Origin: Armatimonadota bacterium
Lineage (GTDB): Bacteria; Armatimonadota; Fimbriimonadia; Fimbriimonadales; Fimbriimonadaceae
DNA length: 64,000 nucleotides
Assembly: GCA_037138755.1 (NCBI GenBank)
Contig: JBAXHT010000001.1
Location: 1,521,805 to 1,585,804, forward strand
Direction: 5' to 3'
Position numbers and translations under genes: made by a program. Positions 34,465 through 41,477 of the stretch are shown piece by piece (position 1 is the first letter of the stretch; every line of letters starts with the position of its first letter). A model generated the notes under the pieces. It saw only the letters and a list, made by a program, of their open reading frames with translations, was not told the origin of the DNA and made no database searches.

Positions 34465-36690
34465 CTAGTTTCGTAACGGCTTGCCAGTTTCAAGCATGTG
34501 CGCGACTCGAGCTTTTGTTTCGGGCCTTTGGCAAAGTAGGAGGAAGCGTTCGCGTTCGAGGCGGAGGCAGTCTTCGTAGGAGGTTGCTTTCACCATGCAG
34601 TGCTTCAGCTGGTCGCCGATGAGTACGTCGTAGGCGGTGTAGGTGGGGTCTTTGAGCTTTTCGTCGACCATGCCGGCGGTGTGCGGGGGCATCGGTGTCC
34701 AATCTTGGGCGGGTGTGGGCTCTACGGTCAACGCTAGCTCGCGGGCGCGGGTGATGAGCATATCAGGGTGGAAGGCGACTTTGTCTTGGTCGCGCAGGAA
34801 TCCGTTTTGGCGGGCTTCGACGGCGTTTGTGGCAACGTAGCCACTGGTCATGAGTCCAATGGTGTCGCGCATCATCTGGGGGCCGCCCTGGCTGCGCTGT
34901 CGCATCATTGTGACGCCACGTCCGCCGGGGATGAGGCCGACCCTTGACTCAGGAAGTCCGATCTGGGCGTCGGAAAGGGCAACGACCTGAGGGCAACTCA
35001 TGGCGAGCTCCAACCCGCCGCCGAGGGCGTAGCCGTGAAGTGCGGCAACGACTCGCCGAGAGGCGAGTTTCTCGCCGAGGGATTGAAGGCGCTCAAGAGC
35101 GGATTCGATCCCGATCCAGTCTTCGCGTTCTATGGCGTCGAGGAAGAATTTGAGGTCGAATCCGACGGAGAACGCCTTGGTGGATGAGGCGAAGACGAAG
35201 CGGCCCTCGGGCTCTTGGTCGAGCAAGGCGTGGAGATCTTCGACTCCTTGGGGCGGCACGGAGCCCATCTTGGTCCGCAGCTCAAGACTGCGGACGCCTT
35301 CGCCGAGGTCGCGGACATCCACGAGACCTTGGGTTGCGACAATCGGGTAGTCGGTGAGCGGGCGGTAGGCGGGTTCGCGGACGATTGCGAATCGCTCAAA
35401 CTCGGTTGGAGCCAGCTGACCTTCAGCGGTGTAGAACTGCTTATCGGCACCCAGAACCGTCTGTGAACCGATCATGTCGATCATCTCGAACGGCCCGGCT
35501 TCCCAGCCGAAGCCCCACTGCATGACTCGGTCGAAGTCTTGGACGGAGTAGCAGATGGATGCTTTGAGGTAGTCGGCGTAGCGAAGCGTGGGCAGCAGAT
35601 AGAGCCGAAGGAATTCGCCGACTTCGTCTCGTGCGGAAAGGCCGATCTTAAGCCGCTCGGCAAGAGGCTTGCGTAGGTTGTCGGTGACGGTGGGAAGGTT
35701 GGGCTCGATGCGGGGATGATAAGCGTGGGTGGTGAGGTTGAACGAGAGGTAGTCGTGGCCAATTTTGTCGTAGTAGCCCTTTCCTGCCTTGTTACCGATA
35801 TTCCCATGGCTTAGGAGGTGGTCCATCGACTTGGGGTTGATGAGGGTGCCGATGTAGGGATCTTCGGGGCAGCGAGCAAACTGATTCCGGGCGATATCTT
35901 GCATGATATCAAGTCCGACAATGTCGTTGAGGCGGAATGATCCAGATCGGGGACGACCGAGGAAGGGGCCTGTGATCAGGTCCACTTGCTCGATGGAAAG
36001 CTGAAGCTTTTCGGCGATATGAATGGCGTGGTACATCGACCACATTCCGTAGCGGTTGGCGATAAAGCCGGGGGTGTCAAGAGCGTGTACGACCCGGCGG
36101 GCGACACGCTTCTCGAGGAATTCGGTGACCGCTGCGTGGGCTTCGGGGGTAGTGTGGTCGGTGTCAATGAGTTCGAGGAGTTTGAGATAGCGCGGAGGGT
36201 TGAAGAAGTGGGTTCCGAAGAATCTTTTCTTAAAGGAGTCAGATCGGCCCTCGACGAGAAGGGAAATTTCTAGGCCGCTGGTGTTGGTGGAAATCAGGGC
36301 GTCTGGATCGAGCAAGGTTTCGAGTTTGTCGTAGAGGGCTCGCTTTGCGTCGAGCTTTTCGATGATGGCTTCGCAGACCCAGTCGGCACCTTTGACCCAG
36401 TCGAGATTCTCTTCGATGGAACCGAGACGGATTTTGTCTGCGGTGCCTCGAACGAAGAAGTGAGGGGGCTTTGCGGTCTTAGCGCGGTCGAAGCATGCGT
36501 TGACCGATTGGGTCGTTAGGTCTAATAAGGTGACGTTAAAACCAACATTTGCTAGGTGTGCGGCGATGCCAGACCCCATGGTTCCTGCGCCAATGACGCA
36601 TACTGTATTACCTGTCTTCAACCGATTGGCCAGTGAACCCACAATACTGCTAAGGATACCGACCAAGAAAGGTTCCTGGCTTCCCTTCAT
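34465..36690 (-). CDS. 3-hydroxyacyl-CoA dehydrogenase / enoyl-CoA hydratase fusion (FadN type)
   Basis: A 741-residue fusion. The N-terminal dehydrogenase has GAGTMGSG (34-41), and FGTHFFNPPRYLKLLELI follows. The C-terminal crotonase domain has GYALGGGLELAMSC and PESRVGLIPGGRG. The order (dehydrogenase first, hydratase last) is that of Bacillus FadN, opposite to E. coli FadB. It would perform the hydration and NAD-dependent oxidation of beta-oxidation. Partner thiolase and acyl-CoA dehydrogenase genes are not in the window. It is divergent from infC. Confidence 0.92.
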   Translation of the reverse strand: MKGSQEPFLVGILSSIVGSLANRLKTGNTVCVIGAGTMGSGIAAHLANVGFNVTLLDLTTQSVNACFDRAKTAKPPHFFVRGTADKIRLGSIEENLDWVKGADWVCEAIIEKLDAKRALYDKLETLLDPDALISTNTSGLEISLLVEGRSDSFKKRFFGTHFFNPPRYLKLLELIDTDHTTPEAHAAVTEFLEKRVARRVVHALDTPGFIANRYGMWSMYHAIHIAEKLQLSIEQVDLITGPFLGRPRSGSFRLNDIVGLDIMQDIARNQFARCPEDPYIGTLINPKSMDHLLSHGNIGNKAGKGYYDKIGHDYLSFNLTTHAYHPRIEPNLPTVTDNLRKPLAERLKIGLSARDEVGEFLRLYLLPTLRYADYLKASICYSVQDFDRVMQWGFGWEAGPFEMIDMIGSQTVLGADKQFYTAEGQLAPTEFERFAIVREPAYRPLTDYPIVATQGLVDVRDLGEGVRSLELRTKMGSVPPQGVEDLHALLDQEPEGRFVFASSTKAFSVGFDLKFFLDAIEREDWIGIESALERLQSLGEKLASRRVVAALHGYALGGGLELAMSCPQVVALSDAQIGLPESRVGLIPGGRGVTMMRQRSQGGPQMMRDTIGLMTSGYVATNAVEARQNGFLRDQDKVAFHPDMLITRARELALTVEPTPAQDWTPMPPHTAGMVDEKLKDPTYTAYDVLIGDQLKHCMVKATSYEDCLRLERERFLLLCQRPETKARVAHMLETGKPLRN

Positions 36691-36739
36691 TGACAGGTAA
36701 AAATGCCGAAGCTATAATTGGCATACAAACCAAACACAC

Positions 36740-36781
36740 ATGATGAAAACTACCGAGGTGAACACCCATCGCAGGATTTAG
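36740..36781 (+). other. Possible 13-codon leader ORF overlapping the infC start
   Basis: ATG at 36740 (or 36743) opens MMKTTEVNTHRRI and stops at 36779-36781, 14 nt past the proposed infC start at 36768 and in another frame. Its codons include the infC Shine-Dalgarno. It could couple or regulate infC translation. No Shine-Dalgarno of its own is visible, so chance is quite possible. Confidence 0.25.
36755..36760 (+). promoter_or_regulatory. Shine-Dalgarno that decides the infC start
   Basis: GAGGTG lies 7 nt upstream of the ATC at 36768. It is the only well-spaced ribosome-binding site for the conserved N-terminal IF-3 reading frame. Confidence 0.7.
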
Positions 36782-37409
36782 GGGACGACGTCCCGTCCGA
36801 CCAGAGCCAGGCCCAGATATCAACGGCCGGCTTCTGAAGCACCGTGAGCTACGAATTGTCGGCTCAGAAGGTGAACAGCTAGGGGTCATGACGACCCGAG
36901 ATGCGCTTGATCAGGCACGAAGCCAGGGGTTGGACCTTATTATGGTCGCGCCTCATGCGCAGCCTCCGGTGGCAAAAATTGCCGATTATGGCAAGCACAA
37001 ATACCTTGAGGGCAAACTTGGAAAGGATAAAAAGCCCAAAGGACAGGAATTAAAGGGTATAAAGATAAGTCCGCGTATCGCAGAAAACGACATGGCGCAC
37101 TTGTCACGGAACGCAATCAAGTTCCTTGAGCACGGCGACAAAGTCAAAGTCACCTGCATGTTTCGACAGCGCGAGCTTGCTCACCCAGAAAACGGATTGA
37201 AGCGACTCGAGCATTTTGCCGAACTGGTGAGCGAAGTGGGTACGGTCGAAAGACCACCGAATTTGGATGGGCGCCAGATGATCATGGTGCTGATGCCAAA
37301 GCCGGGAGTGAAGAAGAAAGATGCCAAAGATCAGGACAAACAAGTCGGCAGCGAAGAGGTTCAAGATCACCGGGACGGGGAAGATCACTCGACGCAAGAG
37401 CCACAATAA
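36768..37409 (+). CDS. infC: Translation initiation factor IF-3, non-canonical ATC start
   Basis: The conserved N-terminal block INGRLLKHRELRIVGSEG lies upstream of the first ATG (36888), and the frame is closed by TGA at 36759-36761. No ATG, GTG or TTG lies between, so initiation must use a rare codon; ATC at 36768, 7 nt after GAGGTG, is the best fit. IF-3 rejects non-AUG starts, giving autoregulation as known for AUU in E. coli. The 213-residue product has a C-terminal Asp/Gln/Glu-rich tail (about 30 residues) that overlaps rpmI by 89 nt. It binds the 30S subunit. Confidence 0.93.
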   Translation: MAGFRGRRPVRPEPGPDINGRLLKHRELRIVGSEGEQLGVMTTRDALDQARSQGLDLIMVAPHAQPPVAKIADYGKHKYLEGKLGKDKKPKGQELKGIKISPRIAENDMAHLSRNAIKFLEHGDKVKVTCMFRQRELAHPENGLKRLEHFAELVSEVGTVERPPNLDGRQMIMVLMPKPGVKKKDAKDQDKQVGSEEVQDHRDGEDHSTQEPQ

Positions 37410-37515
37410 CCACCAGTTCCTGCACAAGCGCAATAGCACCAAGCGTGCTCTTGAAGGCGAGCCGGTACTGTTCCGAGGCGAGACAAAGCGCGTTAAGCGA
37501 CTTCTCGTTCTGTAG
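37321..37515 (+). CDS. rpmI: 50S ribosomal protein L35
   Basis: A 64-residue L35 starting MPKIRTNKSAAKRFKITGTG and containing RRKSHNNHQFLHKR, all typical. It is second in the conserved infC-rpmI-rplT operon. Its first 89 nt lie inside infC in another frame, preceded by a GGAG-like string inside infC. Codon use in the overlap must serve both proteins. Confidence 0.96.
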   Translation: MPKIRTNKSAAKRFKITGTGKITRRKSHNNHQFLHKRNSTKRALEGEPVLFRGETKRVKRLLVL

Positions 37516-37521
37516 TTTTAT

Positions 37522-37538
37522 TCCCGACTTCGTCGGGA
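37522..37538 (+). promoter_or_regulatory. rpmI-rplT intergenic hairpin
   Basis: A 7-bp stem (37522-37528 with 37532-37538) with a TTC loop lies just after rpmI. GGGACCCG occurs at 37535-37542 and again at 37574-37581. In other bacteria L20 binds RNA in this operon to repress its own synthesis, so this gap could be such a site; that is inference. Confidence 0.4.
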
Positions 37539-37610
37539 CCCGACCCCTTACCGCTACCGCTCTTGATTGAGCTGGGACCCGGTGGAAAGATACTAAACAG
37601 GAGATAAAGA

Positions 37611-37964
37611 ATGGCAAGAATTAAACGTGGCCTTATGCGCCACAAACGCCACAAGAAGATCATTGGCAAGGCCAAGGGTTACTTCGGGCGAAAGAAGAAC
37701 GTTTTCCGACGTGCTAACGAGCAGGTCATGAAGTCGGGGCAGTACGCCTTCCGAGACCGACGAGCCAAGAAGCGCGATTTCCGTCGCCTTTGGATCGTTC
37801 GTATCACCGCTGCTTGCTCGCACTGCGACATCAAGTACAGCCAGCTGATCCACGGACTCAACACCCAAGGCATTCAGCTCAACCGCAAAATGCTCTCCGA
37901 GCTCGCCATCGCTGACATGAGCGCCTTCAAAGCCGTCGTCGAGTCGGCTCGAAAGGGACTCTAA
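37611..37964 (+). CDS. rplT: 50S ribosomal protein L20
   Basis: A 117-residue L20 with MARIKRGLMRHKRHKKIIGKA at the start, GYFGRKKNVFRRA, and FRRLWIVRITAACS. It is essential for early 50S assembly and often autoregulates the operon. AGGAG precedes the ATG by a good distance. A strong terminator follows. Confidence 0.97.
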   Translation: MARIKRGLMRHKRHKKIIGKAKGYFGRKKNVFRRANEQVMKSGQYAFRDRRAKKRDFRRLWIVRITAACSHCDIKYSQLIHGLNTQGIQLNRKMLSELAIADMSAFKAVVESARKGL

Positions 37965-38000
37965 CCGGAGTTCGGACGTCTTCGTCCGCTTCCGAAAATC

Positions 38001-38041
38001 ATCGCCCTGGACCGATTTGGTTCAGGGCGATTTTGGCTTTT
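38001..38041 (+). terminator. Terminator of the infC-rpmI-rplT operon
   Basis: A 9-bp perfect stem (38001-38009 with 38023-38031) with a 13-nt loop is followed by TTTGGCTTTT. Confidence 0.85.
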
Positions 38042-38194
38042 GTGACGATTTTGCAATCGGCAGCCACAGTCAAACCATTGGCATCTTCCGGTCGAACCCG
38101 CTCGCTTGTTTTCATCCATACCGCCAACGTTTCGCGGCACTGCGGTTGTGTCGATAAGCACGGAGAGTTGTTTGGTCTCGAATTGAGGCCTAGC

Positions 38195-39451
38195 TTATGG
38201 CGAAGCAGGCATCGGAAGCGGTTCAAAAAGGATCGCATTCTGTTTCTCCAATGCTACAAACGCGCCGGTTTTCGAAATCCATCGGCGTCCCTGATTTCGT
38301 GAGTCGCCCGATTGATTGTCGGGGATTATGAGTTCGGAACCAGCTCCACCACGCGGCTGCGGCACACGGAACAGTTTGGCGTCCTTCATGAGATATAGAC
38401 TGCCCCCATAGGGTGCGGTTCCGCACCTAATCACCATCGTGGAGCGATCCGCCACCGCAACTGCTTTGCCTGTGGTTGAGCCTTCTGGAAGCGGAACCGG
38501 ATCAACCATTCCGTCCTTAACGAAGTGCGGCCAGTATTGGAGATTGTGTGGGTCTCGGTAGTGAACCACCACCGAATCGTCGAAGCCGACGAGCGGGTCA
38601 GTGTAGTCGGGTCGGAAGCCTTCGGGTAAGGGGATCGGAGTGAGAGGGCCCCCAGCTGATCTGTAGGGCACATATCCGCTTGCTGACTGGCTACCGTAAA
38701 TCTGTGTGTTTTCGTAATTCATCCCATACACCGTGCCCGAGGCAGAAATTTGGAATGACTGCGGAAACGAGTTGCGGTAGATGGGGTCAAAGATGAAAAA
38801 GGTTCGTCCAGCGGCGATCCAAGGGCTCTCGTCGGCAGGCGAAAAGCTCCGGATCTCCTTGACCACTCCTGTGGATGAAATCAGGGCGATGTAGGAGGAC
38901 TCTGTGAGGATGAAGCTCGATCCAGCTGCCGCGATGAGATCTCGATAAGATATTCCCCCAAAGTATTCCGTGCTGAGGTCTGGGTGAGTAGCACCACTCA
39001 AGCCAAGTGGCTTTCCATCGATTCGAATCTCATGATCCATCTGCTGGACCACTCGTCCATCGGCTAGGATTCCCGAGGGTCGTCCAGCCAATTCCTTGGT
39101 GTTGCCGTCCGGTCGCCGCAAGAAGATTCGTTTGTTTCTGTTTGATCCTGGGTCAAATGTGGACGAGTAGAGAAGTGTCCCATCGTCCGCAAAACCAATG
39201 GGTAACGCTTGCCCAAGGTTGGTCCGCTTGAAGTCCAGGTCACCCGCGACAGGAGCAAAGGGACCGGTAAGTAGCTTGAGGTTCTTACGTTGAATTGCCT
39301 CTCGTTGGAGCTTGATGTATTCGCCCGTGTAGCTCGTGTTGCGGTGATACCTATAAACCAGGGCGCAAGCGTACGCGCAGAGCAGAAGTTTGCCGAAAGT
39401 AGCGAAGGTCAATCTTCGCTTCGGGCCAGAAGTCATGCCTGCCGCCGTCAT
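38195..39451 (-). CDS. Membrane-anchored protein of unknown function, propeller-like
   Basis: The start at 39451 (MTAAGMTSGPKRR) is chosen because the frame further out collides with hmgA; 39436 is an alternative. A single transmembrane segment (about 17-32, LLLCAYACALVY) is followed by about 380 residues with strand-rich repeats such as GFADDGTLLYSS and FDDSVVVHYRD, suggesting a beta-propeller. No catalytic motif is recognised. It is divergent from hmgA, with little room for separate promoters. Confidence 0.6.
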   Translation of the reverse strand: MTAAGMTSGPKRRLTFATFGKLLLCAYACALVYRYHRNTSYTGEYIKLQREAIQRKNLKLLTGPFAPVAGDLDFKRTNLGQALPIGFADDGTLLYSSTFDPGSNRNKRIFLRRPDGNTKELAGRPSGILADGRVVQQMDHEIRIDGKPLGLSGATHPDLSTEYFGGISYRDLIAAAGSSFILTESSYIALISSTGVVKEIRSFSPADESPWIAAGRTFFIFDPIYRNSFPQSFQISASGTVYGMNYENTQIYGSQSASGYVPYRSAGGPLTPIPLPEGFRPDYTDPLVGFDDSVVVHYRDPHNLQYWPHFVKDGMVDPVPLPEGSTTGKAVAVADRSTMVIRCGTAPYGGSLYLMKDAKLFRVPQPRGGAGSELIIPDNQSGDSRNQGRRWISKTGAFVALEKQNAILFEPLPMPASP

Positions 39452-39536
39452 CAAGTTCCAGTATGTCCAACTTCCAATCCTCAGGAACAGCGTTCCATCG
39501 CAGTAAACTCGTAGAACAACTCGAAGAAGAGGCACT

Positions 39537-40688
39537 ATGCGATACCATCACCTCGGCCAGCTACCCAAGAAGCATCATATCCAGTTCCGAAAGCCTGACG
39601 GGGGGCTTTATACGGAGCAACTGTTCAGCACTCACGGCTTCAGCAATGTCAGCTCGACGCTCTATCACATTAACGAGCCGACGGAGATGGGGCCTTGGCG
39701 AGACTTGGGGTCTTGTGCGCCGCAGTATCTGGAAGAGCAGCCGGTACACCACCGGCACCTGAAGACGGCGCAGCTAAAGCCAGCAGGCGACGCGGTATCG
39801 GGTCGGAAGTGCTTGATGGGCAACAACGATATCGAGTGGAACCAGGTTCTGGTCGCCGAGCAGATGGATTACTTCTTTAAGAACTCGGACGGGGACGAAT
39901 GCTTGTTCATCCATGACGGAAAGGGAACCATGGAGTCGTTGTACGGCACCATCCACTTCCGAGAAGGCGATTACCTGGTTATTCCTCGCGGGACAATCTA
40001 CAAGCTCAACTTCGAGACACTTCCGGTGAGAATGCTAGCTATCGTGAGTCACGGCTTTATTGAGACACCACGGCGATATCGAAACGAGTATGGGCAGCTA
40101 GAAGAGCATGCACCCTACTCAGAACGCGACTTCCGCCCGCCGTCCGAACTGCCGGTTCATGATCAGCGCGAGGAAACCAAAGTGGTGATCCGAAGCCGGA
40201 ACCGGATGACAGAGTACACCAGCCCTTACCATCCTCTAGACGTCGTCGGCTGGGACGGTTACTGCTATCCGTATGCCTTCAACATCAACGACTTCCAGCC
40301 GATCACGGGCAAGTTGCACATGCCCCCACCGATCCACCAGACCTTCCAGGCTCCGGGATTTGTCGTCTGTTCGTTCTGTCCTCGCATGTTGGATTACCAT
40401 CCAGAGGCGATTGTGGTTCCCTATGTACACAGCAACGTCGATTCCGACGAGGTTCTTTACTATTGCAACGACAAGTTCGGCTCTCGAAAGGGGATCGAAG
40501 AGGGAAGCATTACGCTTCACCCGCTCGGGATTCCGCACGGGCCGCAGCCAGGGGTTGTGGAAAAGGCGATTGGGGCGACCAAGACGGACGAGTTGGCTGT
40601 CATGGTGGATACATTTAAGCCGTTCAAGCTGACGAAGTACGCGCTTGAGATTGAGGACGAGAACTACTGGAAGAGCTGGAGCAAGTGA
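39537..40688 (+). CDS. hmgA: Homogentisate 1,2-dioxygenase
   Basis: A 383-residue enzyme of the bacterial HmgA type, starting MRYHHLGQLPKKHHIQF. The cupin core has VVPYVHSNVDSDEVLYYCND and GIPHGPQPG, which carry the histidine and acidic iron ligands. It opens the aromatic ring of homogentisate in tyrosine and phenylalanine breakdown. Maleylacetoacetate isomerase and fumarylacetoacetase genes are not adjacent. Confidence 0.93.
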   Translation: MRYHHLGQLPKKHHIQFRKPDGGLYTEQLFSTHGFSNVSSTLYHINEPTEMGPWRDLGSCAPQYLEEQPVHHRHLKTAQLKPAGDAVSGRKCLMGNNDIEWNQVLVAEQMDYFFKNSDGDECLFIHDGKGTMESLYGTIHFREGDYLVIPRGTIYKLNFETLPVRMLAIVSHGFIETPRRYRNEYGQLEEHAPYSERDFRPPSELPVHDQREETKVVIRSRNRMTEYTSPYHPLDVVGWDGYCYPYAFNINDFQPITGKLHMPPPIHQTFQAPGFVVCSFCPRMLDYHPEAIVVPYVHSNVDSDEVLYYCNDKFGSRKGIEEGSITLHPLGIPHGPQPGVVEKAIGATKTDELAVMVDTFKPFKLTKYALEIEDENYWKSWSK

Positions 40689-40693
40689 GTTTG

Positions 40694-40721
40694 TAGGCTC
40701 GAGGCTCTAGCCGCGAGCCTA
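40694..40721. repeat. AGGCTC-type intergenic palindrome after hmgA
   Basis: TAGGCTCG (40694-40701) pairs with CGAGCCTA (40714-40721); an alternative fold pairs GGCTCTAG with CTAGAGGCC. Related palindromes occur at 23570 and near 60403. Confidence 0.45.
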
Positions 40722-40733
40722 GAGGCCAACCAA

Positions 40734-40768
40734 AAGAAGGCTTCTAAGATGTCCTTAGCCGCCTTCTT
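40734..40768. terminator. Bidirectional terminator between hmgA and the Spy-like gene
   Basis: AAGAAGGC (40734-40741) pairs with GCCTTCTT (40761-40768), with an inner CTAAG/CTTAG stem. On the minus strand a TTTT follows. Confidence 0.7.
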
Positions 40769-40790
40769 CAATATTTACGTAATTCGCTGC

Positions 40791-41477
40791 TTAGCCTTCT
40801 TTGTGGACGAACTTCTTGCCGCCCATTTCAGATAGCTTGGCTTTTTGGTTTTCGGTCAGAATCTTCCCGAGTTCGGTATTCATGATCTCACCGTTCTTCT
40901 TCTGCTTCTCTTGCATCTCTTCGCGAGTGATTTCTTGATCGCGCATCTTTTGCATCAGTGCCGTCATCGCTTCGCCGGAAGCTTTCTGCAAACCGTCGAT
41001 CTTCTCCTGCTGTGCCGACGTAATCTCAAGAGCCTTGGCGACGTCCTTGTTCAGGACCGATCGAAATCCGCTTACTTGAAGATAAATCTGACTAAGCCGC
41101 TTGACCTGATCTGGGGTCATCATCCCCTCGATTTCCTTCTTCATGGACTCCTGTTGCTTGCCCATGATTTCCTGCATCTTCTTGCGACCTTCTTCCGAAC
41201 GCATGTCCTCAAAGCTCATGCCCGAGTTCTGCATGACCGACATAAACCGCTCGCGCATAGCATCCGGTGCGAAATATTCCGCAAGCTTTAGCTTCTGGTC
41301 ATCTGAAAGACCGAGATCGGCATAGATGGATTCCTTCAGGTCCTCTCGCATGAGGATCATGAGCGGGCTGTCCATGCCCATTCGGCCCATCATTCCACCC
41401 TGGCGGCCACCGCCACCTTGGGCGAATGAGGCGCAGGCGACGACGGCTACGACGAGAGAGAGAATGATTTTCTTCAT
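40791..41477 (-). CDS. Exported Spy/CpxP-like helical protein
   Basis: A 228-residue protein with a signal peptide (MKKIILSLVVAVVACASFAQ), a Gly/Met-rich start to the mature part, then long charged helices with LTxxQ-like repeats (LSDDQKLKLAEYF, MTPDQVKRLSQIYL, LTENQKAKLSEM). Such proteins are periplasmic chaperones or stress factors. It follows the secretin gene with its ATG directly after the stop region (1 nt), so it is the last gene of the secretion operon. A role in secretin biogenesis is possible but unproven. Confidence 0.7.
   Translation of the reverse strand: MKKIILSLVVAVVACASFAQGGGGRQGGMMGRMGMDSPLMILMREDLKESIYADLGLSDDQKLKLAEYFAPDAMRERFMSVMQNSGMSFEDMRSEEGRKKMQEIMGKQQESMKKEIEGMMTPDQVKRLSQIYLQVSGFRSVLNKDVAKALEITSAQQEKIDGLQKASGEAMTALMQKMRDQEITREEMQEKQKKNGEIMNTELGKILTENQKAKLSEMGGKKFVHKEG

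Noticed and set aside
38404-38430. GGTGCGG/CCGCACC palindrome resembling a REP hairpin
   Set aside because: It lies inside a coding region and lacks the second conserved REP half and the GGGCTCTGCCC core.
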